Shown here: piece by piece, positions 1 to 9,259 of the stretch
Layout: each line of letters opens with the position of its first letter
Position numbering within the stretch: the stretch's first letter is position 1
Assembly: GCA_002342065.1 (NCBI GenBank)
Contig: DDPF01000012.1
Location: forward strand, 62,001-126,000
Reading direction: 5' to 3'
From: Bacteroidetes bacterium UBA2475
Lineage (GTDB): Bacteria > Bacteroidota > Bacteroidia > B-17B0 > Aurantibacillaceae
DNA length: 64,000 bases
Made by a program: the position numbers and the translations under genes
The notes under the pieces: generated by a model
Told to the model about the DNA's origin: nothing
Databases searched by the model: none
Seen by the model: the letters and a program-made list of their open reading frames with translations, nothing else

Positions 1-762
1 ACCTGTAACATCTTTTTCGCTGATCTTATTAAATTCTGCTAATAAGCCATCAAAATCTGCTTTTACAGCAGCAACATTTGGATCTGATTCGTGTTTCTTT
101 AAAAATTCAACCAAGTTCTCTAAAGTATATTTTTGATCAGCTAAACGCTCAATAACAGGGCTTTTCTCTTCAAATTTTGCAAGGTTAACTGCAATATAGA
201 TACTCTCTAACCAACCACCTGCAACAACCAATGCTAATGTTGGGCCTTGTTTGCTGTCTTCTAAAGCTTCGAAAGACGAGAAATAAACATCATCTGTAAT
301 TACTGCTAATGAATCTGAAGAACCAACATTGTTTTGCAAACGTTTTAAAACTTCAGGCTTAATTGCAGTAGAAACACCAATTTGGTCGCCCATAGCTTTT
401 ACGGTCTTAAAATATTTTAAAGCCTCAGAGCCTATTTCAAAGATGCTGCAATAGCTAAGATCGCAACTGTATATACCAAAGTTTAAAGCTTTTGATTTGC
501 TATCAGTATAATTTTTTTCGTTGCTTGGAGAGTTTAAGAACGATGTGTTGTTGTTGCCCTTTCCACCAACCATTTTAATAAAAGTTAGCATCTCGCCCGG
601 AGATGGTACCTGGAAAAATGTTTCTGATACCGGATTGATCTGCGGTTCTTCGGTTTTTAGAGAGTCCCCTGTTTCAATTTCTTCGGACTTTTCGCCGCCT
701 CCGCAACTGCTAAATGTAAAAGCAGTTATTGCAGATAAAAATAATAGAGTTGATTTGTTCAT
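1..762 (-). CDS. Partial putative lipoprotein of unknown function
   Basis: The reading frame starts at an ATG at 760-762 and runs off the left edge, so the C-terminus is missing. It begins MNKSTLLFLSAITAFTFSSC, a short charged N-terminus, a hydrophobic stretch and a lipobox ending in Cys20, followed by GGGEKSEE. This predicts a lipid-anchored envelope protein. The mature part is acidic and contains LALVVAGGWLESIYIAVNLA and a helical charged region. I do not recognise a family. It starts 35 bases after the sucC stop on the same strand with no visible terminator between them, so the two may be co-transcribed. The frame is open for about 254 codons, which makes it a real gene; its function is unknown. 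Confidence 0.8.
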   Translation of the reverse strand, partial: MNKSTLLFLSAITAFTFSSCGGGEKSEEIETGDSLKTEEPQINPVSETFFQVPSPGEMLTFIKMVGGKGNNNTSFLNSPSNEKNYTDSKSKALNFGIYSCDLSYCSIFEIGSEALKYFKTVKAMGDQIGVSTAIKPEVLKRLQNNVGSSDSLAVITDDVYFSSFEALEDSKQGPTLALVVAGGWLESIYIAVNLAKFEEKSPVIERLADQKYTLENLVEFLKKHESDPNVAAVKADFDGLLAEFNKISEKDVTG

Positions 763-797
763 CGGTTCTTTTATATTTTTTAAAGATATTATTTTTT

Positions 798-1991
798 TTA
801 GTTTTTTAATAATTTATTTACCAAAGAGGCTGCCTCGTGAAATTCAATGGCAGAGAACACTTTTAGGCCTGATTCGTCAATTATCTTCTTAGCTGCTTCG
901 GCATTAGTACCCTGTAAACGCACTATAATTGGCACATTTATGGTTCCCATGTTCTTATAAGCATCTACAATACCTTGTGCAACGCGGTCGCAGCGTACAA
1001 TTCCGCCAAAAATATTAACTAAAATAGCTTTAACATTTGTGTCCTTTAAAATGATCCTGAAAGCTTTTTCAACGCGCTCAGCGTTTGCAGTGCCGCCAAC
1101 GTCAAGAAAATTAGCAGGCTCGCCGCCACTTAATTTAATAATATCCATGGTAGCCATAGCTAAACCTGCACCATTAACCATACAGCCAACGTTGCCGTCC
1201 AATTTCACATAATTTAATTCAGCAACACGTGCTTCAACATCTGTAGGATCTTCTTCTGTAATATCGCGCATAGCCTCATAATCAGGATGACGGAACAAGC
1301 CGTTATCATCAAAAGAAACTTTACTGTCAACTGCAATTATTTTATCATCACTTGTTTTTAAAACAGGATTTATCTCAAATAAAGAGGCATCAATTGAATC
1401 GTAAGCCTTGTACAAAGACAATACAAATTTCACCATTTCTTTAAACGCGTTACCGCTTAGACCTAAGTTAAAAGCGATCTTGCGGGCCTGAAAGGCTTGT
1501 ATTCCAATGCGTGGATCTATTTCTTCTTTCCAGATCTTTTCAGGAGTATGTTCTGCAACATGCTCAATATCCATACCACCTTCGGTGCTGTAAATGATCG
1601 TATTTCTTCCTTTAGCGCGATCTAAAAGAACGCTCATATAAAATTCCTTTGTTTCAGTAGCACCTGGGTAATAAACATCCTGGGTAATTAAAACTTTATT
1701 AACCAGTTTGCCTGTAGCGCTGGTTTGTGGCGTTATCAAATGCATGCCAAGTATAGCAGATGCTTTTTCTTTTACCTCATCTAAATTCTTTGCAAGTTTT
1801 ACCCCGCCCCCTTTACCACGTCCACCGGCGTGGATCTGAGCTTTAACAACAACCCAATCGCTATTGTATTTTGTTTTTAATTCTTTAGCCGCAGCTACTG
1901 CTTGTTCGGCGGTTTCGGCAACTATTCCTTCCTGGATAGCAACACCGAAACTTTTCAAAATACTTTTTCCTTGATACTCGTGAATATTCAT
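798..1991 (-). CDS. sucC: Succinyl-CoA ligase (ADP-forming) beta subunit
   Basis: This is the beta subunit of succinyl-CoA synthetase. With SucD it converts succinyl-CoA, ADP and phosphate to succinate, CoA and ATP in the cytoplasmic TCA cycle. At 397 residues it has the usual family length. The N-terminal ATP-grasp domain (about 1-205) contains the glycine-rich AGGRGKGGG loop at 55-63. The C-terminal ligase domain carries the conserved NIFGGIVRCD segment near residue 330. The start MNIHEYQGK is the canonical N-terminus of the family. A TAAATTTG -7 box lies about 45 bases upstream. sucD is not adjacent and must lie elsewhere. The identification is firm. Confidence 0.97.
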   Translation of the reverse strand: MNIHEYQGKSILKSFGVAIQEGIVAETAEQAVAAAKELKTKYNSDWVVVKAQIHAGGRGKGGGVKLAKNLDEVKEKASAILGMHLITPQTSATGKLVNKVLITQDVYYPGATETKEFYMSVLLDRAKGRNTIIYSTEGGMDIEHVAEHTPEKIWKEEIDPRIGIQAFQARKIAFNLGLSGNAFKEMVKFVLSLYKAYDSIDASLFEINPVLKTSDDKIIAVDSKVSFDDNGLFRHPDYEAMRDITEEDPTDVEARVAELNYVKLDGNVGCMVNGAGLAMATMDIIKLSGGEPANFLDVGGTANAERVEKAFRIILKDTNVKAILVNIFGGIVRCDRVAQGIVDAYKNMGTINVPIIVRLQGTNAEAAKKIIDESGLKVFSAIEFHEAASLVNKLLKN

Positions 1992-2036
1992 TGTTATTGA
2001 TTTAAATGGCTTCTTATTCTAGATGATAATGTGCTT

Positions 2037-2044
2037 CAAATTTA
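2037..2044 (-). promoter_or_regulatory. Candidate -7 box for sucC
   Basis: On the minus strand the sequence TAAATTTG matches the Bacteroidota -7 consensus TAnnTTTG exactly, about 45 bases before the sucC start. No clear TTTG is seen at the expected -33 spacing. It lies just after the terminator of the upstream gene, which fits a new transcript. Confidence 0.5.
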
Positions 2045-2073
2045 AGGTTTTATTTGTAAAAGAAAAGTTTGAA

Positions 2074-2110
2074 ACAAAAAAAATCCCGATAAAATAACAT
2101 TTATCGGGAT
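2074..2110 (-). terminator. Rho-independent terminator of the first T9SS protein gene
   Basis: A perfect 11-bp inverted repeat (2083-2093 with 2100-2110, arm ATCCCGATAAA) encloses a 6-base loop. On the minus strand it is followed by a T run at about 2075-2082. It sits 15 bases after the stop of the 2126-5260 gene. Confidence 0.9.
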
Positions 2111-2125
2111 CTTTTAGAGCTAAAT

Positions 2126-5100
2126 TTATCTGTAAATACTTACGTTTCCTTTTTGGTCATAAGTTCTATCATCTTTACCTGTTGCTTTTATAATATAAAA
2201 GTACGTTCCAGCCGGTAATTCTTTGCCAGCAGAGCTTTTGCCGTCCCATTCAATATTTCCTGTTGAGCTGTTACTTTCGTAAACTTTATTACCCCAGCGG
2301 TCAAATATAATTGCATTTATTTCTGAAACATTGGCCACTTTTAAGAAAAAAACATCATTGCTTCCATCACCATTTGGTGTAAATACATTGGGTACTTCTA
2401 ACTTAGATGGCAGCTCTACTTTTATTACTTTATAAACAGTATCTAAACAAGTGCCCTTTACAACATACATAGTTACGGTATAAGTTCCTGCATTGCTATA
2501 AGTAGTTACAGGAGTAATAGTAGATGATGTTGTAACCTGACTTTGTCCATTTCCAAAACTCCAAACAGAGGTAATACTTGAAGTGCCCGTGGCCGTTGAA
2601 CTGGAGGCAGACAAGTTATCGAAACTTACAGTTAAAGGTGCATAGCCCGTATAAGTGCTTGGCAAGAAATCGCCGGTTATTGCTCCGTTAATTACTTCTA
2701 CCACCCCATACGATTGACAACCGTTAACGGTATTAGTTACAATAATTTTATATGGGCCAGGTTTATTTACAGTTGTAATTGAGCTGGTTGGTGCGCTAAA
2801 TGATGTTGTTGGCACTGCCACCCATGAATATGTGAAACCTGTTGGAGTGCCGGTAATAGTAGGAAAAATTGTAGCGGTAGTGTTTGCACCGCAATCTAAA
2901 ATAAATGGTGCTGGCTGATTTGGTGTATTTACACTCGGATAAATTCTGTTATCAGAAATTGTTTTTGTTGTTACCGCGGTACAACCATTATTAAGATCTT
3001 TTGCAACCAGTGTATATTGATTTGCAACGCCTGCAGGTGTAAATGCAATGTAAGTAGATGTTACCTGCTGTGGTGGCTGTGGTGACGGGCCAGACCATAT
3101 ATAACCAATTACAGGTAATGTTGGAAAGAAAGTTGCGGGAACGTTACTTGTACTTGCGTTGGTTAAGTTCACAGTTGGTGAAGTACAGGTAATTTGATTA
3201 CTACCCGTAATTATAGCTGTAGGTTTAGATGTGTTTTGATATATTGTCACAGTTTGTGTGCTCTTACATTGATTAATGTTATCAGTAATAGTTAATGTAT
3301 ATGTGCCTACTATTGTATTAGTTGGAGATGCAGTATTCGTATATACCGTTAATGTGTCGTTTGGTACCTGCCCTGCCGGTGGACCCGCAAAGGCCCAGCT
3401 AAAACTCGTATTTGGAGTACCGCTAAAACCTTGTAATACAGTTTTAGGTACGTCGCAGGTTAATGTTTGATTAACTGCAGAAGCCGTTAAAGTTGGTCCT
3501 GCTGTATTTAAAATAACAGAAACCTGTACACTGGTCTCACAAAAATTTGTGTTGTCTTTTGTAATTACTGTCCAGGTACCCGGAACATTAACTGTATAAG
3601 TTGAAGAACCACCCGTAACATAATTTGTTGTTGTTGGAGGGCCTAATAAAGTGTATGAAAGAGGGCCGCCCACTGTTGGCTGTGTTTGCGCACCCACAAT
3701 ATTTATTGAGGCTACACTTGTTGTGCCACAACCTAAAGTAAATTGTTGCGGACTGGTAACACTAAATGTTGGAAAACCTGCAGTTGAAAAAACCGAAAAG
3801 GTTGAACAGCTCGAACAGCCATTAATATTATTTACCATACAATGTGTAAATGTTCCAACACCTCCGGGTAAAAATATTGCAGTTGGTGTTGTTGCAGTTA
3901 ATGTTCCTCCTAGTGGAGATATCCATAAATGTGTAATATTTGTAGTTGGAGTACCTGTTCCGGTAACTGTAATAATTGAACTTACATTGCAGGTAATGTT
4001 TTGAGATACCGGAGTAACACTTGATGTAGGAACATTTACATCCTGCGTTACAACAAAAGTATGCGAACTGCTACATCCTGAAGTAGGATTAACTCCTACA
4101 ACCGTCCATGTACCCTGGTTTAATGCCGTAAAATTACCGGTAGAGCCATTTTGCGGAGCGGAAAATCCATTTGTCCAGGTATAATTATAACTCGAAGGAT
4201 TTAAATTTATTACAACTGTTGGTTGTGAACAGGTGACAGTATAACTTGTTGCATTAGGAACCAAATTAAAAACTGATGGTGCCGGCGTAGGATTTATACT
4301 AAAGCTGGTTGTTGTTGAACAGCCTCCTGCCGCAGTTATTGTTGCATTATACAACCCCGCTGCAATACCACCGCTTCCCGATGTTTGCGTTGGACTTACA
4401 ACACTAAATGGTATTGGTGCCCAACTGACAGTATAGTTAGGTACAGGAATGGCTGGTGTAAATGTCAATCCTAAATTAAAAGCATTTACCGTATTTGTAC
4501 AACTTGTTTGTGTTACAGTTGGCGCTGCCGCCGGCGAAGGTTTTACGGTTACAGTTGCTACCGCGGTTTGTGTAACTGATACGCTTGAAGTATTTAAACC
4601 CGTAACATAAACCGTATAGTTTGCGGTACTTGTTGGACTAACAACAAATGTTGGTGTTGGTGAAGTTAATGCACCAGGGTTAAGTGAGTATGAAGGATTG
4701 GTAAGGTTAGAACCGTTATTAGCAACAATTGTAGCAGTTGCCCCTGCACAGATGCTTGAGTTGTTTGCCAATAAACCGCAGTTGGTAGAGCCTGTTCCAC
4801 CAATTTGACTAAATTGAATATTTTGTACTACGTTAGAAAAATTAGTAATTAAAACCATATAATATTGCCCTGCAATTGCACCTACAATGTTACAGGTCTC
4901 TGTTGGACTTGAAGAGTAACTACAGTCAACCACATTTGTTGTGCTGCTTAAGTTATTACAAATAGTAGAAAATGTTGTGAATGGTCCCCAGCAGATAAAA
5001 TCAACATCCTGGTTACCTGTACCAGCTATGTAAAGATCAATATTTCCACTTGTAGAAACCTGTAAAAAATACCATGCAGGGTTAGGTGTCGATCCTAAAC

Positions 5101-5260
5101 AATTGTATGCGCTCGCAAAAGCATCAGGCTGGTTAGTCGAAGCAGGGAATGTAACACCTGAAGTTCCACCGGCACAAAATGGTTGTGCTGTATTACATGT
5201 AGTTTGCGCGTTTGAATACAAACAAACAAACATTAACAGAAGTAAAATTATTTTTTTCAT
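2126..5260 (-). CDS. Large secreted repeat protein with gliding-motility-type T9SS C-terminal domain (paralog 1)
   Basis: This 1044-residue protein has a Sec signal peptide (MKKIILLLLMFVCLYSNAQ). Next comes a Cys-rich domain (about 20-165) resembling N-terminal modules of other Bacteroidota surface proteins, then a Ser/Thr/Pro/Asn-rich array of Ig-like or SprB-like repeats. A PKD-like segment lies near 860-950 (SVWSFGNGQSQV). The last ~85 residues form the gliding-motility-associated CTD (VPNVFTPNGDGSNDVFF, IIFDRWGNKVYE, GTYFYIIKA), the signal for export by the type IX machinery. It is probably a cell-surface or secreted adhesin-like protein. The C-terminal half is almost the same as in the genes at 5451 and 9260, but its middle module (about 415-590) is clearly more divergent. 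It has its own terminator. The substrate or ligand is unknown. Confidence 0.88.
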   Translation of the reverse strand: MKKIILLLLMFVCLYSNAQTTCNTAQPFCAGGTSGVTFPASTNQPDAFASAYNCLGSTPNPAWYFLQVSTSGNIDLYIAGTGNQDVDFICWGPFTTFSTICNNLSSTTNVVDCSYSSSPTETCNIVGAIAGQYYMVLITNFSNVVQNIQFSQIGGTGSTNCGLLANNSSICAGATATIVANNGSNLTNPSYSLNPGALTSPTPTFVVSPTSTANYTVYVTGLNTSSVSVTQTAVATVTVKPSPAAAPTVTQTSCTNTVNAFNLGLTFTPAIPVPNYTVSWAPIPFSVVSPTQTSGSGGIAAGLYNATITAAGGCSTTTSFSINPTPAPSVFNLVPNATSYTVTCSQPTVVINLNPSSYNYTWTNGFSAPQNGSTGNFTALNQGTWTVVGVNPTSGCSSSHTFVVTQDVNVPTSSVTPVSQNITCNVSSIITVTGTGTPTTNITHLWISPLGGTLTATTPTAIFLPGGVGTFTHCMVNNINGCSSCSTFSVFSTAGFPTFSVTSPQQFTLGCGTTSVASINIVGAQTQPTVGGPLSYTLLGPPTTTNYVTGGSSTYTVNVPGTWTVITKDNTNFCETSVQVSVILNTAGPTLTASAVNQTLTCDVPKTVLQGFSGTPNTSFSWAFAGPPAGQVPNDTLTVYTNTASPTNTIVGTYTLTITDNINQCKSTQTVTIYQNTSKPTAIITGSNQITCTSPTVNLTNASTSNVPATFFPTLPVIGYIWSGPSPQPPQQVTSTYIAFTPAGVANQYTLVAKDLNNGCTAVTTKTISDNRIYPSVNTPNQPAPFILDCGANTTATIFPTITGTPTGFTYSWVAVPTTSFSAPTSSITTVNKPGPYKIIVTNTVNGCQSYGVVEVINGAITGDFLPSTYTGYAPLTVSFDNLSASSSTATGTSSITSVWSFGNGQSQVTTSSTITPVTTYSNAGTYTVTMYVVKGTCLDTVYKVIKVELPSKLEVPNVFTPNGDGSNDVFFLKVANVSEINAIIFDRWGNKVYESNSSTGNIEWDGKSSAGKELPAGTYFYIIKATGKDDRTYDQKGNVSIYR

Positions 5261-5366
5261 GGTCCGATGTTTTATAAATAGATAATTCGTAGTTTTTTAT
5301 TATACAAAATTTCTGCGCTGTTGCTCTTTTTTGCTTAATTATGGCAATACAAACATTCACTAATTA

Positions 5367-5374
5367 CAAATGTA
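5367..5374 (-). promoter_or_regulatory. Possible -7 box for the 2126-5260 gene
   Basis: TACATTTG on the minus strand fits TAnnTTTG and lies about 107 bases before the start codon. No well-spaced TTTG accompanies it. The terminator of the preceding gene at 5404-5438 implies that a promoter must lie in this interval, but which box is used is uncertain. Confidence 0.3.
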
Positions 5375-5403
5375 CAAATACCTTACCAAATACTGTTAAA
5401 CGC

Positions 5404-5438
5404 AAAAAAAAATCCCAATAAGTTGTTTTATTGGGATT
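5404..5438 (-). terminator. Rho-independent terminator of the second T9SS protein gene
   Basis: A perfect 11-bp inverted repeat (arm AATCCCAATAA at 5411-5421, partner at 5428-5438) has a 6-base loop and a long T run on the minus strand. It lies 12 bases past the stop of the 5451-8711 gene. Confidence 0.9.
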
Positions 5439-5450
5439 TTAGATCTAGAT

Positions 5451-8400
5451 CTATCTGTAAATACTTACGTTTCCTTTTTGGTCGTAGGTCTTATCGTCCT
5501 TACCTGTGGCTTTTATAATATAAAAATAGGTGCCGGCCGGTAACTCTTTTCCTGCAGAGCTTTTGCCGTCCCATTCAATATTTCCGGTAGTGCTATTACT
5601 TTCGTAAACTTTATTGCCCCAGCGATCAAATATAATAGCGTTTATCTCTGCAACATTCGCAACTTTTAAGAAGAAAACATCATTGCTTCCGTCACCATTT
5701 GGTGTAAAAACATTGGGTACTTCTAGTTTCGAAGGCAGTTCTACTTTTATTACTTTTTGTACAGTATCTAAACAAGTTCCTTTTACAACAAACAAAGTTA
5801 CAGTGTAAGTTCCGGCGTTAGAATAAGTAGTTACTGGAGATATACTTGCAGAAGTTGTGACCTGACTTTGACCATTACCAAAACTCCAGATCGATGTGAT
5901 ACTTGATGTGCCGGTAGATGTTGAGCTTGACGCAGAAAGGTTAGTGAAATTCACGGTCATAGGGGCGTAACCTGTATAAGCACTGGGCAAGAAATCGCCG
6001 GTTATTCCACCATTAACTACTTCAACATTTCCATAGGAGGCGCAGCCATTTACAGTATTAGTTACTAAAATTCTGTAAGGGCCAGGTTTATTTACAGTTG
6101 TAATTGAGCTGGTTGGTGCGCTAAATGATGTTGTAGGCACTGCTAACCATTGATAGGTAAAGCCCGTTGTTGTTCCGGTAATAATTGGAAAAATTGTAGC
6201 GGTAGTGTTTGCACCGCAATCTAAAATAAATGGCGGTGGCGATAAAGGCGTATTTACTGTTGGATAAATTCTATTATCTGCAATAGTTTTTGTTGTTACC
6301 GCAGTACAACCATTGTTAAGATCTTTAACTACTAAAGTATATTGATTAGCAGTACCTGCCGGGGTAAATGCTATGTAAGTAGATGTGAGTTGCTGCGTTG
6401 GCTGTGGCGACGGGCCAGACCAAATATAACCTATTACCGGTTGTGTAGGAAAAAAGGTGGCAGGAACATTACTTGTACTTGCATTGGTTAAATTTATAGT
6501 TGGTGTAGTACAGGTAATTTGATTACTACCCGTTATTATTGCGGTTGGCCTTGATGTATTTTGATAAATGGTCATTGTTTGTGTACTCTTACATTGATTG
6601 ATAAGATCAGTTACGATCAACGTATAAGTAGCAACAACAGTATTGGTTGTATTAGTTGTTGTAAACACTGTTAAGGTATCATTTGGCACCTGCCCTGCCG
6701 GTGGACCCGGGAAAGCCCAGCTAAAGCTGGTATTTGGCGTGCCGCTTGTACCCTGCAATAAAGTTTTTGGCACATCGCAGGTTAATGTTTGGTTGTTAGC
6801 CACTGCGGTTATTTGTGGTCCAAATGTATTGGAAATAATAGATACAGGGATCTTAGTTTCGCAATTATTTGTGTTGTCATGAACGATCACGGTGTACTGT
6901 CCTGGTACATTAGCTGTATACGTAGCAGAACCGCCAACAGTATAAGTTGGACCAACAAATGTTGGAGGCAACACAGTGTAGGAAACAGGACCACCTGCAA
7001 CCGGGAAAGTTGTTACGTTAGAAATATTTATCGTTGCCAAACTTGTAGTAGCGCAACCAATTGTAAATTGCTGTGGACTTGTAATTGTATATGTTGGAAA
7101 ACCTGACGAAGAAGTAATTGTAACTGTTTTACAGGTACTACATCCACTCACATTATCCGTTACACAATAAGTATAAGTTCCGGGAGCACTTGAATTATAA
7201 ATTGACACAGTACCACCATTAGTAGCAGCTCCGGGAGAGAATGGAGAGTACCACGAATGTGTTATATTAGTTAACGTGGATGTTGTTATTCCGGTAAAAG
7301 TTGCAGGCGCACCAATTGGACAAACAATATTTTGAGCTATAGGACTAACTGTAGAAGGAGGAACACTCACGTTTTGCGAAACCACAAACGTTTGCGTAGC
7401 CTGGCAACCTGAAACAGGATTAACACCTGTTACAGACCATGTACCCATATTTAAATTTGTAAAACTTGCAAGGGTTCCGCTTTGCGGAGCATTAATACCA
7501 TTCGTCCAGCTGTAAGTATTACTCGCTGGACTAACTGCAATATTTACTGTTGGTTGTGCACAGGTTACAGTATGACTGCTTCCTCCGGGAATTAAATTAA
7601 ATGTTATTGGTGGTGGAACAGGATTCAAAATAAAACTGGTAGTAGTAGAACAACCACCGGCTGCTGTTATGGTAGCATTATATGTGCCGGGTGCATTGTT
7701 ACCAGTACCCGATGTTTGTGTAGGACTTCCAACGCTTGCCGGTATTGGCGACCATGCGACTGTATAATTAGGCACGGGAACAGTAGGCGTAAAAGTCAAT
7801 CCTAAATTAAATGCGTTAAGACTGTTTGTACAAGTTGATTGTGTTGTAGTTGGTATAGCGTTTGGCTGTGGGTTTACACTTACAGTAGAAACACCAGTAG
7901 TTGTTTGAATGGCGTTAGAACTATTTAATCCTGTAATGTAAGTAGTATAAGTTGTTGTAACCAAAGGAGAAACAGGAAAACTTCCTGTTGTATTTGATAA
8001 AGCACCAGGGTTAAGAGAAAAAGTTGGATTGCTTAATGCAGCAAAATTTACCGGCACAATTGTAGCGGTAGCGCCGGCGCAAATTAAATAATTTGGGTTA
8101 CAGTTTGGGTTACAAGATAAAGAGGCGGTACCTAAAGATTGGAAAGATACCAAGGTGCTAACACCGCTATAATTTGAAATACAAATAATAAATTGCTGGC
8201 AGGCATTTACTGCTAAAGGTGGTTCATAATTTGAAGCGTTTCCGCCGGTAGCAGCAATATTAGCAGGAGATGCAAGACCTGTTCCGCCGGATATAGAGCC
8301 ATTCCAATTACAACGTATTGGTGGTAATGTATTATTCATGATATTCGCGCAGGTATTAGGAGAATAAGGCCACATGGCCCAATCATAAAAACCTGCTTGT

Positions 8401-8711
8401 GGGTTAGCACTGGTTGCTGCCCCAAAAGCAAATTCTAAATTACCTGGATTTCCAATTGTAATTAATAACCATTGCGGCACATTCTCTCCTTGCAATAAAC
8501 ACCCTGCGTTCGCAGACGCGGGATTTGTTGATGGATTACTTATGTTTGCTGTAGTCGGAATATCATTTACAGCACCATTACCTGATGTAGGAAAAAAAGT
8601 AAAGTTGGGTGTTGTACAAAGCGGAATAGCATTTATACAATCTGCATTCGTTTGTGAATTTATTTTTTGATTAATAAAAATGATCACAAATAATAAAATA
8701 ATTTTTTTCAT
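5451..8711 (-). CDS. Large secreted repeat protein with gliding-motility-type T9SS C-terminal domain (paralog 2)
   Basis: This 1086-residue protein has a signal peptide (MKKIILLFVIIFINQKINSQ), a Cys-containing N-terminal module (about 20-200), tandem Ig-like or SprB-like repeats, a PKD-like segment (SIWSFGNGQSQV) and the gliding-motility-associated CTD at the end. It is a paralog of the flanking genes. Its repeats at about 205-400 resemble those of the 2126 gene (FSLNPGAL, VYITGLN-like), whereas the block starting SPIAQNIVCP is nearly identical to the one in the 9260 gene. It is therefore a mosaic of the two neighbours. Only 11 bases separate it from the upstream small gene at 8723-9175, so they probably share a transcript. 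It is predicted to be exported by T9SS to the surface or medium; its ligand is unknown. Confidence 0.88.
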   Translation of the reverse strand: MKKIILLFVIIFINQKINSQTNADCINAIPLCTTPNFTFFPTSGNGAVNDIPTTANISNPSTNPASANAGCLLQGENVPQWLLITIGNPGNLEFAFGAATSANPQAGFYDWAMWPYSPNTCANIMNNTLPPIRCNWNGSISGGTGLASPANIAATGGNASNYEPPLAVNACQQFIICISNYSGVSTLVSFQSLGTASLSCNPNCNPNYLICAGATATIVPVNFAALSNPTFSLNPGALSNTTGSFPVSPLVTTTYTTYITGLNSSNAIQTTTGVSTVSVNPQPNAIPTTTQSTCTNSLNAFNLGLTFTPTVPVPNYTVAWSPIPASVGSPTQTSGTGNNAPGTYNATITAAGGCSTTTSFILNPVPPPITFNLIPGGSSHTVTCAQPTVNIAVSPASNTYSWTNGINAPQSGTLASFTNLNMGTWSVTGVNPVSGCQATQTFVVSQNVSVPPSTVSPIAQNIVCPIGAPATFTGITTSTLTNITHSWYSPFSPGAATNGGTVSIYNSSAPGTYTYCVTDNVSGCSTCKTVTITSSSGFPTYTITSPQQFTIGCATTSLATINISNVTTFPVAGGPVSYTVLPPTFVGPTYTVGGSATYTANVPGQYTVIVHDNTNNCETKIPVSIISNTFGPQITAVANNQTLTCDVPKTLLQGTSGTPNTSFSWAFPGPPAGQVPNDTLTVFTTTNTTNTVVATYTLIVTDLINQCKSTQTMTIYQNTSRPTAIITGSNQITCTTPTINLTNASTSNVPATFFPTQPVIGYIWSGPSPQPTQQLTSTYIAFTPAGTANQYTLVVKDLNNGCTAVTTKTIADNRIYPTVNTPLSPPPFILDCGANTTATIFPIITGTTTGFTYQWLAVPTTSFSAPTSSITTVNKPGPYRILVTNTVNGCASYGNVEVVNGGITGDFLPSAYTGYAPMTVNFTNLSASSSTSTGTSSITSIWSFGNGQSQVTTSASISPVTTYSNAGTYTVTLFVVKGTCLDTVQKVIKVELPSKLEVPNVFTPNGDGSNDVFFLKVANVAEINAIIFDRWGNKVYESNSTTGNIEWDGKSSAGKELPAGTYFYIIKATGKDDKTYDQKGNVSIYR

Positions 8712-8722
8712 ATTTAAATTTT

Positions 8723-9175
8723 TTATCGGGTGATTAATTTATTAATAGACTCAAATATTTTTTCGGAAGGAATATTTTTATAGATCTCTTTACCTTGATC
8801 ATCAAAAACAAAATTTGAGGGTGTAGCCGCTACCTCAACCGAATTTAACTGTATCAATTTTGTAGCGCCATCTTTACTTAATAGAACAGCAGCCGATTCG
8901 CCTTCTTTGTTTATGCTTACACAAATTAGGCCTTTTAATCCGCCTTTTAATTTTGCAAATTCATATATCGTATAATTTTTATTGAATTGTTTATTCGCCT
9001 CTCTCGATTCCTGATTATCAGATGACCATACGTTTACTGCAATTAAATGATTGGCCGTGTTAATCTCAGGATGACTTTCCTGCATAGCTTTTTTTACTTT
9101 GACATAAAGATCTGATTGCGCATTTAAAAAAGTATTACACGCAATAAACAAACATATTAAGGCTAATTTTCTCAT
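8723..9175 (-). CDS. Secreted thioredoxin-fold-like protein lacking the CxxC motif
   Basis: This 150-residue protein has a signal peptide (MRKLALICLFIACNTFLNAQ). The mature part reads like a thioredoxin or TlpA fold: a strand (HLIAVNVWSS), then SSDNQESRE where redox enzymes have the CxxC helix, and later a cis-Pro-like segment (AATPSNFVFDDQGKEIY). No cysteine remains in the mature protein, so thiol-disulfide chemistry is not expected. It lies 11 bases upstream of the 5451-8711 surface-protein gene, with the terminator of the 9260 gene just before it. This suggests a two-gene operon and a role as a periplasmic partner or structural protein. The fold assignment is an inference from sequence pattern only. 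Confidence 0.7.
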   Translation of the reverse strand: MRKLALICLFIACNTFLNAQSDLYVKVKKAMQESHPEINTANHLIAVNVWSSDNQESREANKQFNKNYTIYEFAKLKGGLKGLICVSINKEGESAAVLLSKDGATKLIQLNSVEVAATPSNFVFDDQGKEIYKNIPSEKIFESINKLITR

Positions 9176-9204
9176 GCCTCTAATTTAATTAAAAAAATCA
9201 ATAA

Positions 9205-9239
9205 TAAAAAAGCCCCGTCTATATTTTAGACGGGGCTTT
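9205..9239 (-). terminator. Rho-independent terminator of the third T9SS protein gene
   Basis: A 12-bp perfect inverted repeat (arm AAAGCCCCGTCT at 9209-9220, partner at 9228-9239) with a 7-base loop is followed on the minus strand by a T run. It lies 20 bases after the stop of the 9260-13000 gene. Confidence 0.92.
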
Positions 9240-9259
9240 AAATTGAATAGATTGATCTA

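Noticed and set aside
521..892. + strand frame opposite the lipoprotein and the sucC end
   Set aside because: It spans two real minus-strand genes and has no independent support.
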